Below, one piece after another: positions 1-8,506 of a stretch of DNA of 64,000 nucleotides. The position numbers were made by a program, and so were the translations under genes. The notes beneath the pieces are model-generated. The model saw nothing but the letters and a program-made list of their open reading frames with translations, searched no databases and was not told where the DNA came from. The stretch spans positions 310,001 to 374,000 of the forward strand of contig NZ_CP029357.1 in the NCBI RefSeq assembly GCF_003130795.1. Direction: 5' to 3'. Origin of the DNA: Azospirillum thermophilum (GTDB taxonomy: Bacteria > Pseudomonadota > Alphaproteobacteria > Azospirillales > Azospirillaceae). Position 1 is the stretch's first letter; every line of letters begins with the position of its first letter.

Positions 1-2
1 CG

Positions 3-872
3 CCCGGCCAGCCGCTCGACACCGAGTTCCGCCGGGTGTCGGTGGGCAGCGCCTCGCTGAACCTGCTGCGCTACGGCGCCGACGTGGTGATCGAGCCGGG
101 GGCGCTGGAGTCCTTCTACCTGATCCAGATTCCGCTGGCCGGGCGCTGCGAGATCGACCATGGCGGCCGGACGGTCGGCAGCGACGCCGCGGTCGCCAGC
201 ATCGTCTCCCCTACCCGGCCGGTGACGATGCGCTGGGGGGCCGACTGCGACCAGCTGATGCTGCAGATCGAGCGCAAGGCGCTGGAGCGCTTCATGGAGG
301 ACGCCTATCAGGTGACGGTGCGCGACCCGCTGGTCTTCGACCCGGCACTGCCGCTGGAGACCGGCTGCGGGGCGAGCCTGAAGAACCTGCTGCTGTTCAT
401 CGGCACGGAGTTCGACCGCGGCAGCCCGGTCGCCACCACCCCGGCCGTGGCGAACCAGCTGACCGCCGCGGCGGTGTCGCTGCTGCTGGCCGGGCAGCCC
501 AACAGCTATTCGACGGCGCTGGCGCCCGGCCGGTCCGCCGCCGCCCCCACCCACCTGAAGCGGGCGCTGGACTATATGGAGGCCAACCTCGACCAGCCGG
601 TGACGCTGGCGCAGATCGTCCAGGCCTCCGGCGTCAGCATGCGGGCGCTGTTCGACAGCTTCCACCGCTTCCGCAACTGCACGCCGATGGCCTATCTGAA
701 GGCGCGGCGGCTGGAGAAGGCGCGCGCCCAGCTCGCCGCCGGCGGGGCGCCCTCGGTGACCGAGGCGGCGCTGGCCTGGGGCTTCAGCCATTTCGGGAAT
801 TTCGCCGCCGACTACAAGCGCGCCTTCGGCGAATCCCCGTCGGAAACGCTGCGGCGGGCGAGAGGGCGCTGA
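3..872 (+). CDS. AraC-family transcriptional regulator (5' end outside window)
   Basis: The frame is open from base 3 with no stop, and the residues before the first possible GTG (base 36) continue naturally into the domain. The gene therefore almost certainly begins upstream of the window. The N-terminal 170 residues look like the AraC-binding-like cupin region. The C-terminal 100 residues form the double helix-turn-helix of AraC/XylS regulators: LKRALDYMEANLDQPVTL begins helix-turn-helix 1, and the second carries the family signature around EAALAWGFSHFGNFAADYKRAFG-type residues ending in GESPSETLRR. The protein should bind DNA in response to a small effector sensed by the N-terminal part. 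The effector and targets cannot be read from the sequence, and the neighbouring chemoreceptor is separated by about 170 bases. Confidence 0.88.
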   Translation, partial: PGQPLDTEFRRVSVGSASLNLLRYGADVVIEPGALESFYLIQIPLAGRCEIDHGGRTVGSDAAVASIVSPTRPVTMRWGADCDQLMLQIERKALERFMEDAYQVTVRDPLVFDPALPLETGCGASLKNLLLFIGTEFDRGSPVATTPAVANQLTAAAVSLLLAGQPNSYSTALAPGRSAAAPTHLKRALDYMEANLDQPVTLAQIVQASGVSMRALFDSFHRFRNCTPMAYLKARRLEKARAQLAAGGAPSVTEAALAWGFSHFGNFAADYKRAFGESPSETLRRARGR

Positions 873-1043
873 GACTTCGACCGACCGGCGGTCGCCGTGG
901 AAAATCTGTGCCCCTTGAGCAAGATCAATTGCACCCCACCCTATATGGCCTAACACTTTCGGCTATGGACCCGTCACCCTCAGTAGCCCGGCCTATCGTC
1001 GGCGCCGCTGCGGCGTTTTGATATCGCCTTCGGGAGAATAGCC

Positions 1044-2744
1044 GTGATTAGCAACTGGTTCGGCAATCTGAAACTTGCGTACAAGATCGCCATTCCGATG
1101 ACGATGTTGTTCCTGGCTATCGGGGCTATTCTTTTCCATGGGGAAAAGAGCCTGACGGAATTGAACAATGCAACCAACAATCTTGGAGCAACAACCGTAA
1201 AACGCCAGCAGCTCGCCTTCGAGACCTGGGCCTGGCTGAACGGGGCCGCCGTCGCCGAGAAGAACACGATCCTGGAGACCGACGAGGCCAAGCGGCGCGA
1301 GAGCATCGAGATCTTCCGCAGCCGCATGGCGAACGCGGTGAAGGCGTCGCAGGAGATCGTGCATTACGCCCCCAACGCCGACCGCCGCAAGGTGCTGGAG
1401 GAGCTGGCCGCCGCCGTCGCCGCCTACGAGCAGACGGCCGGCCGGGCGATGGCGCTGGCCTTCGACGGCAAGACCATGGAGGCGCAGCGCCTGTCCGACG
1501 GCGAGGGCCGCGCGGTGCGCGCCAAGGCCTCGGAACTGGTCGAGAACGTCGTGGCCTTCAACAAGGCGGCGGTGAGCAAGGCGATCGCCGACACCGACCT
1601 GCTGGCGGCCGAGGCCAAGCGGTCGATGCTGACGGTGGCCGCGGTCGGGCTGGTCCTGTCCATCGGGCTGATGGTGTGGATCCTGAGCCGCATGGTCCTT
1701 CGCCCGCTGAGCGGCATGACCGCCGCCATGCAGACCATCGCCGCCGGCAATCTGGACCTGGCGGTCGAGGGGACGCAGCGGCGCGACGAGGTGGGAGCGC
1801 TCGCCCGCTCGCTGCAGGTGTTCAAGGACACCGGGCTCGCCATGCGCCGGATGCAGGCGGAGCAGGAGCAGGAGAAGGCGGCGGCCGAGGCGCGCCGCAA
1901 GGCGGAGCTGCACGAGCTGGCCACCGGCTTCGAGCGGGCGGTACAGGGTATCGTCGAGACCGTCGCCAACGCGGCGTCGGAGATGCAGCGGGCGGCGGCC
2001 TCGATGTCCTCCACCGCCAACCAGACCAGCGCCCAGGCGACCGCCGTCGCGGCGGCGTCCGAACAGGCCACCGCCAATGTGCAGACGGTGGCGGCGGCGA
2101 CCGAGGAGCTGGCGGCCTCCATCCACGAGATCGGCCGTCAGGTGACGACCTCCACCGCCATCGCCGGCAACGCCGTGCAGGAGGCGCACCGCACCAACGG
2201 CACCATGAAGGAGCTGGTCGAGGCGGCGCACGAGATCGGCGAGGTGGTGGCGCTGATCAACGACATCGCCAGCCAGACCAACCTGCTGGCGCTGAACGCC
2301 ACCATCGAGGCGGCGCGGGCGGGAGAGGCCGGCAAGGGCTTCGCCGTGGTGGCGAGCGAGGTCAAGGCTCTCGCCACCCAGACCGCGCGGGCGACCGAGG
2401 ACATCCAGACCAAGGTCAAGGAGATCCAGGGGGCGACCAGCGGCGCCCAGACCGCCATCGAGGGCATCGGCCACACCATCGCCGAGATGAACGACATCGC
2501 CACCGCCATCGCCGCGGCGATCGAGCAGCAGAACGCCGCGACCCGCGAGATCTCCGGCAACGTCACCCAGGCCGCCCAGGGCACCGAGGACGTCTCCACC
2601 AACATCGTCGGCGTCACCCGCGCCGCGACCGAGACCGGCAGCGCCGCCACGCAGGTGCTGGGCACCTCGGAAGCGCTGGCCCGCGAGGCCGAACAGCTCC
2701 GCGGCGAGGTCACGCGCTTCATCGCCACCGTGCGAGCGGCTTGA
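1044..2744 (+). CDS. Methyl-accepting chemotaxis protein, 566 aa
   Basis: A membrane chemoreceptor that signals to CheA/CheW. It has a first membrane helix at about residues 11-33, then a roughly 155-residue periplasmic region that is helix-rich and of 4-helix-bundle type. A second membrane helix lies near 195-218, followed by a HAMP segment. The long cytoplasmic coiled-coil signalling domain has the near-invariant hairpin tip around residues 408-445 ([20 protein letters not shown]). It starts with GTG preceded by a GGGAGA-like ribosome site. No C-terminal CheR pentapeptide is present; the protein ends TVRAA. The stop codon lies inside a 20-bp tandem repeat, described separately. The ligand is not predictable. 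Confidence 0.93.
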   Translation: MISNWFGNLKLAYKIAIPMTMLFLAIGAILFHGEKSLTELNNATNNLGATTVKRQQLAFETWAWLNGAAVAEKNTILETDEAKRRESIEIFRSRMANAVKASQEIVHYAPNADRRKVLEELAAAVAAYEQTAGRAMALAFDGKTMEAQRLSDGEGRAVRAKASELVENVVAFNKAAVSKAIADTDLLAAEAKRSMLTVAAVGLVLSIGLMVWILSRMVLRPLSGMTAAMQTIAAGNLDLAVEGTQRRDEVGALARSLQVFKDTGLAMRRMQAEQEQEKAAAEARRKAELHELATGFERAVQGIVETVANAASEMQRAAASMSSTANQTSAQATAVAAASEQATANVQTVAAATEELAASIHEIGRQVTTSTAIAGNAVQEAHRTNGTMKELVEAAHEIGEVVALINDIASQTNLLALNATIEAARAGEAGKGFAVVASEVKALATQTARATEDIQTKVKEIQGATSGAQTAIEGIGHTIAEMNDIATAIAAAIEQQNAATREISGNVTQAAQGTEDVSTNIVGVTRAATETGSAATQVLGTSEALAREAEQLRGEVTRFIATVRAA

Positions 2745-2830
2745 ACAGCTTGCGAGCGGCTTGAGCAGCTTGCGAGCGGCTTGAACAGCTTGCGGGCGGC
2801 GTAAACACCGTGCTCGCGGTGTAATCCGCT
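2731..2830 (+). repeat. 20-bp tandem repeat spanning the chemoreceptor stop codon
   Basis: Five head-to-tail 20-bp units start at 2731, 2751, 2771, 2791 and 2811. The first is TGCGAGCGGCTTGAACAGCT and supplies the last codons and TGA stop of the chemoreceptor. Units 2 and 3 are identical to it or differ by one base; units 4 and 5 are increasingly diverged. Each unit carries a TGA or TAA. Because 20 is not a multiple of three, the stops fall in all three forward frames. Confidence 0.9.
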
Positions 2831-2834
2831 ACGG

Positions 2835-2871
2835 GAGACGGCCCGCCGGAGGGATCCCGGCGGGCCGTCTC
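2835..2871. terminator. Bidirectional intrinsic terminator between chemoreceptor and tetR
   Basis: A perfect 15-bp inverted repeat (2835-2849 with 2857-2871) has a 7-base loop. It sits between two convergent genes and overlaps the last bases of the tetR stop codon. The U-tract is poor, as is usual in high-GC genomes. Confidence 0.7.
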
Positions 2872-3496
2872 ATTGCCGCGCCGCGATGCGGGGCGACGCG
2901 GTCAGGGCCGGCCAGGCGGCCATCGCCGAGCGGGCGACCTCCGTCAGCGTCTCGCGCGTCGCGCCGTCGCGGGCCTGCAGCGACATCCCCTGCTGGACCG
3001 TCAGGTAGAAGGTGGCGATGGCGCCGCAGTCGATGCCCTGCGGCAGTTCCCCCTCCGCCACCGCGCGTTCCAGCCGGCGGATCAGCGCGTCGTGGTTGCC
3101 GCGGCGGCGCTCGCACAGATCGCGGCCGACCGCCTCCCCGGCGTCGCCGCCCACCACGGCGCCGAGCACGACGAGACAGCCGGTCGGCTTGCCCGGCCGG
3201 GTGAAGCTCTCCGCCGTCCGCATCAGGATCGCCTCCACCGTGGCCCGGGCGGTGGGGAGCGTCTCGACATCCTTCCAGACCCGCTGCCCCTCCGTCCCGC
3301 GATAGAGATCGACCGCCTCGCGGAAGAGCTGCTCCTTGCTGCCGAAGGCGGCATAGAGGCTGGGGGAGTTGATGCCCATCGCCGCCGTCAGGTCGGCCAT
3401 CGACGCCCCGGCGAAGCCCTTCGCCCAGAACACCTCCATCGCCCGCTGCAGGGCGGCGGTGCGGTCGAACTTGCGCGGGCGGCCCCGGTCGGCCAT
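2870..3496 (-). CDS. TetR/AcrR-family transcriptional repressor, 208 aa
   Basis: The N-terminal TetR helix-turn-helix is clear (residues about 5-55, GRPRKFDRTAALQRAMEVFW then FAGASMADLTAAMGINSPSL and YAAFGSKEQLF). The remaining 150 residues are the variable helical ligand/dimer domain, of a type common in regulators of SDR and nitroreductase genes. It is divergent from the SDR gene at 3598, with 101 bases between the start codons. That region holds a repeated operator-like sequence, so it probably represses itself and the SDR. The start is the ATG at 3496, preceded by GGAG. The inducer is unknown. Confidence 0.9.
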   Translation of the reverse strand: MADRGRPRKFDRTAALQRAMEVFWAKGFAGASMADLTAAMGINSPSLYAAFGSKEQLFREAVDLYRGTEGQRVWKDVETLPTARATVEAILMRTAESFTRPGKPTGCLVVLGAVVGGDAGEAVGRDLCERRRGNHDALIRRLERAVAEGELPQGIDCGAIATFYLTVQQGMSLQARDGATRETLTEVARSAMAAWPALTASPRIAARQ

Positions 3497-3505
3497 GGCG
3501 GCTCC

Positions 3506-3584
3506 TTTCTGTATCGATCGATAAATAATTCACTTGACCGCTCGCCGCAAGCGCGCCAGCATTTCTGTATCGATCAACACAGAA
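3506..3584. promoter_or_regulatory. Divergent promoter with duplicated TetR-type operator
   Basis: The 14-mer TTTCTGTATCGATC occurs twice in direct orientation, at 3506-3519 and 3562-3575. The first copy sits in the perfect 12-bp palindrome TATCGATCGATA (3512-3523). The second forms the inverted repeat TTCTGT-N10-ACAGAA (3563-3584). The location between tetR and its divergent neighbour makes these likely repressor sites. This is inference from position and symmetry. Confidence 0.65.
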
Positions 3585-3597
3585 TTGGAGCAGGACG

Positions 3598-4353
3598 ATG
3601 ACGGCACAGACCGGCAAGCGGCTGGAGGGCAAGGTGGCGCTGGTGACCGGCGGCAGCCGCGGCATCGGGGCGGCGATCGCCCGGCGCCTGGCCGAGGACG
3701 GGGCGGACGTGGCGCTGACCTATGTCTCGGCCGCCGGCCCGGCGCAGGCGGTGGCGGACGGCATCCGGCAGACGGGCCGCCGCGCCCTGGCCATCGCCGC
3801 CGACAATGGCGATCCGGACGCGGTGCGCGACGCTGTGGAGCGGGTAGCGGCGGACCTCGGGCGGCTGGACATCCTGGTCAACAACGCCGGCATCTTCATC
3901 GCCAAGCCGGTGACCGAGGCGACGCTGGAGGAGTTCCAGCGGACGATGGACGTCAATGTCCGGGCGGTCTTCGTCGCCGCGCAGGCGGCGGCCCGCCGTA
4001 TGGGGGACGGCGGGCGGATCGTCACGCTGGGAAGCTGCCTCGCCGGGGTGGCGCAGCGGCCGGGCGTGGCGCTCTATGCCATGAGCAAGGCGGCGCTGGT
4101 CGGGCTGACCAAGGGCATGGCGCGCGACCTGGGACCGCGCGGCATCACCGTCAACATCGTCCATCCCGGCCCGACCGACACCGACATGAATCCGGCAGAC
4201 GGCGAGCGGGCCGACCGGCTGCGCAGCCAGATGGCGATCCCCCGCTATGGCGAGCCGGAGGACATCGCCAGCCTCGTCACCTATCTGGCGGGTCCGGAGG
4301 CGCGCTTCGTCACCGGCGCGGCGCTGAGCGCCGACGGAGGCATCACCGCCTGA
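3598..4353 (+). CDS. SDR-family oxidoreductase (FabG-like), 251 aa
   Basis: A classical short-chain dehydrogenase/reductase. The NAD(P)-binding glycine motif TGGSRGIG is at about residues 17-24, NNAG follows near 99, a catalytic Ser lies in the LGSCLAG segment, and the active-site Tyr and Lys are in YAMSK near 160. The C-terminus has the usual GAALSADGGI ending. The length is typical of 3-oxoacyl-ACP-reductase-like SDRs, and the substrate cannot be deduced. A GGAG ribosome site precedes the ATG. It is transcribed away from tetR and probably controlled by it, an arrangement often seen for reductases that handle reactive carbonyls or quinones. Confidence 0.9.
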   Translation: MTAQTGKRLEGKVALVTGGSRGIGAAIARRLAEDGADVALTYVSAAGPAQAVADGIRQTGRRALAIAADNGDPDAVRDAVERVAADLGRLDILVNNAGIFIAKPVTEATLEEFQRTMDVNVRAVFVAAQAAARRMGDGGRIVTLGSCLAGVAQRPGVALYAMSKAALVGLTKGMARDLGPRGITVNIVHPGPTDTDMNPADGERADRLRSQMAIPRYGEPEDIASLVTYLAGPEARFVTGAALSADGGITA

Positions 4354-4369
4354 CGTCGCCGCCATATCA

Positions 4370-4388
4370 GAGAATAGGAATCATTCTC
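4370..4388 (+). promoter_or_regulatory. Fur box upstream of the TonB-dependent receptor
   Basis: The 19-mer GAGAATAGGAATCATTCTC closely matches the Fur consensus GATAATGATAATCATTATC (mismatches mainly T to G/C in symmetric places). It lies 92 bases upstream of the receptor start. It implies iron repression through Fur or a related regulator. Confidence 0.75.
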
Positions 4389-4480
4389 AAAAATGCTTGC
4401 CCTGCCCCACCCCTATTTCGTATGACGCGCCGCCAGTGCGAGTAAGTCGCATTTTCGTGCTTGAGAGGAAAGAGCGGTCG

Positions 4481-6658
4481 ATGAGGGGGATCATGCTGGG
4501 GATTGGCCGGCGGCCGGGGATGGGGGCCGCGACGCGCGCGGCTCTGCTGCGCACGACCGCGGCGGCGGTGACGGTGGCGGCGCTCGGCGGCGCCGGGGCG
4601 GCGCTGGCCCAGGAGAAGGCCCAGGCGGCGGAACCGGCGACGGTGCTGGGTCCGGTGACGGTGACCGGCGCGGCGCAGCAGGCGGCACCGGTGCAGGGCT
4701 ATGCCGCCAGGCGCAGCACGGCGGCGACCAAGACCGACACGCCGCTGCAGGACGTGCCGCAGTCGGTGACGGTGGTGCCGGAGGCGCTGATCAAGGACCA
4801 GGCGATGCAGAGCATGGCCGACGTCGTGCGCTACATCCCCGGCATCACCGCCGGCCAGGGCGAGGGCAACCGCGACCAGCTCACCATCCGCGGCAACAAC
4901 ACGACGGCCGATTTCTTCCTGGACGGGGTACGTGACGACGTCATGTACTACCGCGACCTCTACAACATCGACCGGGTCGAGGCGCTGAAGGGCTCCAACG
5001 CCATGGTCTTCGGCCGCGGCGGCGGCGGCGGCGTGATCAACCGCGTGCAGAAGGAGGCCGACGGCCAGACGGTGCGCGAGTTCAGCCTGCGCGCCGGGTC
5101 GTTCGACACGCGCCGCGTGACCGGCGACGTCGGACAGGCGCTGACCTCCGACCTCGCCGTGCGGCTGAACGGCATGTACGAGAATTCGGACAGCTACCGC
5201 AACGACGTCAATGTCGAGCGGATCGGCATCAACCCGACCGTCACCTTCACGCCCAGCGACAAGACCAAGCTGAAGCTGAGCTACGAGTATTTCAAGGACG
5301 ACCGCACCGCCGACCGCGGCATCCCCTCCTTCCGCGGGCGGCCGGTGGCCAGCGACGAGTCGACCTTCTTCGGCAATCCCGACACCAGCTATTCCAAGGT
5401 CGAGGCGCATGCGGTCGACGCGATGCTGGAGCATGAGCTCTCCAGCGGCGTCACGATCCGCGACCGCTTCCGCTACGCCAGCTACGACAAGGTCTACCAG
5501 AACGTCTTCCCCGGCACGGTGAACGCCACCGGCACCGCCGTCAGCCTCGCCGCCTACAACCACGCCATCCAGCGCGACAACCTGATCAACCAGACCGACG
5601 CGATCGTCAAGCTGACCACCGGGCCGGTGAAGCACACGCTGGTGACCGGAGTCGAGCTCGGCCGGCAGAAGACCGACCAGTTCCGCAACACCGGCTTCTT
5701 CGGCAACGCCACCTCGGTGACGGTGCCGCTGTCCAACCCGACCTACCGCGGCCCGGTGGGCTGGCGGCAGAGCGCCACCGACGCCGACTCCTCCGCCACG
5801 GTCAACACGGCGGCCGGCTATGTGCAGGACCAGATCGAGCTGAACGACCAGTGGCAGATCATCGGCGGCCTTCGGTTCGAGCGGTTCGACATCGGCTTCA
5901 GGAACAAGCGCAACGGCCAGAGCCTGAGCCGCGAGGACACCATGTGGTCGCCGCGCCTGGGCGTGGTGTTCAAGCCGGTCCAGCCGCTGTCGCTCTATGC
6001 CAGCTACAGCGTGTCGTACCTGCCGGGCTCGGGCGACCAGTTCACCTCGCTGACCGCCACCTCGGCCAACCTGGAGCCGGAGAAGTTCCGGAACTGGGAG
6101 GTCGGCGCCAAGTGGGAGGTGCTGCCCAACCTGACGATGACCGGCGCGCTGTTCCAGCTCGACCGCACCAACACGACGGCGCCCGATCCGAACAATCCGG
6201 GCCTGGTGGTGCAGACCGGCAGCCAGCGCAGCCGCGGCTTCGAGCTGGGCGTCAGCGGCAACATCACCGACAAGTGGCAGATCGCCGGCGGCTATGCGCT
6301 GCAGAATGCCGAGATCACCAGCACGACCAGCAGCGCGGCCAGCGGCGCCACCGTGCCGCTGGTGCCGCGCCACAGTTTCTCGCTGTGGAACAAGTACCGG
6401 TTCACCGAGACCTGGGGCGCCGGCATCGGCATGATCCACCAGACCAAGGTCTATGCCGGCGCCGACAACACGGTGACCCTGCCGGGCTTCACCCGCTTCG
6501 ACGCGGCGGTCTACGCCACCGTGACGGAGACTGTCCGGGCGCAGCTGAACGTGCAGAACCTGTTCGACCGCAGGTATTACAGCACCGCCCACAGCAACAA
6601 CAACATCACCCCCGGAGCGCCGCGCACCGTGCTGGTGACGCTGACCAGCAGCTTCTGA
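4481..6658 (+). CDS. TonB-dependent siderophore receptor, 725 aa
   Basis: An outer-membrane beta-barrel that imports ferric siderophores using TonB energy. A signal peptide (residues about 1-40, ending AALAQ) is followed by the plug domain (DTPLQDVPQSVTVVPEAL, then SMADVVRYIPGI and a GRGGGGGVINRV segment). The 22-strand barrel ends in an aromatic-terminated strand, LVTLTSSF. A TTG 84 bases further upstream is in frame, but ATG 4481 has the better ribosome site (GAGAGGAAAGAG) and gives a proper signal peptide, so it is preferred. It resembles the FhuA/FhuE/PupB group. The particular siderophore is not predictable, and no ferric-reductase or ABC genes accompany it. The upstream Fur box supports iron regulation. 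Confidence 0.94.
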   Translation: MRGIMLGIGRRPGMGAATRAALLRTTAAAVTVAALGGAGAALAQEKAQAAEPATVLGPVTVTGAAQQAAPVQGYAARRSTAATKTDTPLQDVPQSVTVVPEALIKDQAMQSMADVVRYIPGITAGQGEGNRDQLTIRGNNTTADFFLDGVRDDVMYYRDLYNIDRVEALKGSNAMVFGRGGGGGVINRVQKEADGQTVREFSLRAGSFDTRRVTGDVGQALTSDLAVRLNGMYENSDSYRNDVNVERIGINPTVTFTPSDKTKLKLSYEYFKDDRTADRGIPSFRGRPVASDESTFFGNPDTSYSKVEAHAVDAMLEHELSSGVTIRDRFRYASYDKVYQNVFPGTVNATGTAVSLAAYNHAIQRDNLINQTDAIVKLTTGPVKHTLVTGVELGRQKTDQFRNTGFFGNATSVTVPLSNPTYRGPVGWRQSATDADSSATVNTAAGYVQDQIELNDQWQIIGGLRFERFDIGFRNKRNGQSLSREDTMWSPRLGVVFKPVQPLSLYASYSVSYLPGSGDQFTSLTATSANLEPEKFRNWEVGAKWEVLPNLTMTGALFQLDRTNTTAPDPNNPGLVVQTGSQRSRGFELGVSGNITDKWQIAGGYALQNAEITSTTSSAASGATVPLVPRHSFSLWNKYRFTETWGAGIGMIHQTKVYAGADNTVTLPGFTRFDAAVYATVTETVRAQLNVQNLFDRRYYSTAHSNNNITPGAPRTVLVTLTSSF

Positions 6659-6690
6659 AGGCCGGCGCCCGCCGCGGCACGGCTGCCCGC

Positions 6691-6724
6691 ACCCCCGCCC
6701 GGACCGTCCGGGCGGGGGTTTTCC
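6691..6724 (+). terminator. Intrinsic terminator after the siderophore receptor
   Basis: A GC-rich stem (ACCCCCGCCCGGA pairing with TCCGGGCGGGGGT) with a tight loop is followed directly by TTTTCC, 33 bases after the receptor stop codon. Confidence 0.85.
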
Positions 6725-6780
6725 TTTGCCGGCCAAGCTTCTATCATCCGCGGATCCGACACAGCAGGGGTCACCCGCCG

Positions 6781-7353
6781 ATGCCCGTCATGCTCCTCGA
6801 TCCCGCCGGCTACCGGCGCATGCCCTGGAAGAACGGCGGCGGCACCACGACGGAACTCGCCCTGGCCGACCTGCCGGGGGAGCCCGGACGCTTCCTCTGG
6901 CGGGTCAGCATCGCCGACGTGGCGCAGGCCGGCCCCTTCTCCGCCTTCGCCGGATACGAGCGGCTGATCGCCGTGGTGGAGGGGGCCGGCATGGTGCTGA
7001 CGGTGGACGGGACGCCGGTGACGGTGCGGCTCGGCGCCCCCGCCTTCCGCTTCTCCGGCGACGCGGCGGTGGAGTGCCGGCTGACCGGCGGACCGATCCG
7101 CGACTTCAACCTGATCCATGACCGCGAGCGGGCCGAGGGACGGCTGGAGCTGCCGGCGGACGGCGCCGCGGCCGGCATCGCGGCGGACGCCGTGGCACTG
7201 GTGCATGCGCTGGAGGGGGCGGCGCTGGTGCGGACGGCCGGGGAAACGGTCCGCGTGCCGCCGGGCTGGACGGCACGCGTCGAGGGGACCGCCGCCGAGG
7301 CCGGACCCGAGGCGGGCGGCCGGGCGGTGGTGGCGGTGGTGCGGGGCCGGTAG
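6781..7353 (+). CDS. HutD/Ves family cupin protein, 190 aa
   Basis: A short cytoplasmic cupin-fold protein. The N-terminal YRRMPWKNGGGTTTELA block and the later FRWRVSIADVAQ-like and GPFSAFAGYERLI segments are hallmarks of the HutD/Ves family. HutD proteins often occur in histidine-utilisation operons and are thought to tune pathway metabolite levels, but no hut genes are present here, so the role is open. ATG 6781 is chosen because the family signature begins a few residues after it. It is convergent with the nap operon, with 43 bases between. Confidence 0.85.
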   Translation: MPVMLLDPAGYRRMPWKNGGGTTTELALADLPGEPGRFLWRVSIADVAQAGPFSAFAGYERLIAVVEGAGMVLTVDGTPVTVRLGAPAFRFSGDAAVECRLTGGPIRDFNLIHDRERAEGRLELPADGAAAGIAADAVALVHALEGAALVRTAGETVRVPPGWTARVEGTAAEAGPEAGGRAVVAVVRGR

Positions 7354-7396
7354 GGCGGTCTTCCGCCGCTCCGGCCCGCGGCCCCGCGGCCCTGGG

Positions 7397-8035
7397 TCAC
7401 CGCACCGCGCTGAGCTTCTCGTTGAGGGCGCGTTCGGCTTCGAAGGCGCCGGCGGGCAGCTTGTGGGCGATGCCCTTGTGGCAGTCGATGCAGGTGTCCC
7501 CCTTCGCCTGGGCGGCGAGGTGGCGGTCGCGGGCGCGGCCGCCCTGCTGGGGGATGTCCATGGCGGCGAAGTTGTGGCAGTTGCGGCATTCGCGGCTGTC
7601 GGTCGTCTTCATCGCCGTCCACACGTTGGTGGCGAGCCGCAGCCGCTGCGCCTCGAAGTCCTCGCGCGTCTTGATGCTGCCGATCAGGTGGTGATAGAGC
7701 TCGGTCGAGGCCTGGATCTTGCGGATCACCTTGTGCGTCCAGTCCTTCGGCACGTGGCAGTCGGGGCAGGTCGCGCGCACGCCGGACGGGTTGGCGTCGT
7801 GGACGGTGCCGGTGTACTCGACGAACACGTTGTCGCCCATCTCGTGGCAGGAGACGCAGAAGGCCTGGTTGTTGGTGGCCTCCATCGCCCAGTTGAAGCC
7901 GCCCCAGAAGAGCACGCCGCCGACGCCGCCGACGATCAGCAGCAGGCCCAGCGAGACGGTGGAGGCCGGGCGGGTGAGGACCCGCCACAGGCGACGCAGC
8001 AGCCCCGGCCGCGGTTCAGGGTGTTGTGTGGTCAT
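7397..8035 (-). CDS. napC: NapC, tetrahaem cytochrome c quinol dehydrogenase, 212 aa
   Basis: Membrane-anchored NapC/NirT cytochrome that takes electrons from quinol and passes them to periplasmic NapAB. One N-terminal membrane helix (about residues 27-48) anchors four CXXCH haem sites, all visible: CVSCH, CPDCH, CRNCH and CIDCH. The size matches the family. It is the last gene of napFDAGHBC, 30 bases after napB. The presence of both NapC and NapGH suggests two quinol-oxidising routes. Confidence 0.97.
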   Translation of the reverse strand: MTTQHPEPRPGLLRRLWRVLTRPASTVSLGLLLIVGGVGGVLFWGGFNWAMEATNNQAFCVSCHEMGDNVFVEYTGTVHDANPSGVRATCPDCHVPKDWTHKVIRKIQASTELYHHLIGSIKTREDFEAQRLRLATNVWTAMKTTDSRECRNCHNFAAMDIPQQGGRARDRHLAAQAKGDTCIDCHKGIAHKLPAGAFEAERALNEKLSAVR

Positions 8036-8065
8036 GGGACTGGTCCTTATCCGGGAGCGGGGGCG

Positions 8066-8506
8066 TCAGCGGGCCTGGGTCGCGGGCGTGAAGAGATTGT
8101 CCACCAGCGGCTTGGCGTCGGTCTGCGGCACATGGCACTGGGTGCAGAACCAGCGGGTGCCGGCCACCTGGTCCAGCCGCTTGCCGCTGCGGTCGATGAA
8201 GTGGGTCTCGCTGACCTGCGGGGCGCCCATCTTCTTGGCGTTCGACCAGTCGTGGCAGCGCAGGCACTGGTTGACCTTGAGGTCCACCTCGTACTTCTCG
8301 ATCCGGTGGGGGATCAGCGGCGGCTGCTGGCGGTAGTTGCGCTCGTGCACGCCGCCCTCGCGGTAGACCGGCACGTCGGAGGCTTCGCTGTTGTCCTGCA
8401 CCGGCTGGTCGCCGCGCAGGGTCTTGATCTCGCCGGTAAGGGCGCTGCCGGCGGCGAACAGGGCCAGCAGGGCGGCGGCGGCGGCAATCTTCAGGCGTTT
8501 GGTCAC
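8066..8506 (-). CDS. napB: NapB, dihaem cytochrome c subunit of periplasmic nitrate reductase, 146 aa
   Basis: Small periplasmic electron-transfer subunit of NapAB. The signal peptide ends near residue 24, and two haem motifs, CLRCH and CTQCH, are visible, with typical NapB context (NQCLRCHDW and GTRWFCTQCHVPQ). The start is a GTG that overlaps the napH stop by four bases (GTGA) with a GGAG ribosome site upstream, pointing to translational coupling. Confidence 0.96.
   Translation of the reverse strand: MTKRLKIAAAAALLALFAAGSALTGEIKTLRGDQPVQDNSEASDVPVYREGGVHERNYRQQPPLIPHRIEKYEVDLKVNQCLRCHDWSNAKKMGAPQVSETHFIDRSGKRLDQVAGTRWFCTQCHVPQTDAKPLVDNLFTPATQAR

Noticed and set aside
993..2474. Long open frame antisense to the first chemoreceptor
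   Set aside because: Composition (His, Gly, Arg, Leu repeats) is that of a shadow frame; the plus strand encodes an intact chemoreceptor.
2731..2830. CRISPR-like array
   Set aside because: Units are directly adjacent with no spacers and derive from the gene end; a simple tandem repeat.
4367..6736. 789-codon open frame antisense to the TonB receptor
   Set aside because: No domain or ribosome site; a shadow of a well-supported gene.
6781..7353. A histidine-utilisation (hut) operon around the HutD-like gene
   Set aside because: No hutU, H, I or C genes are present nearby; only the HutD-family protein is supported.
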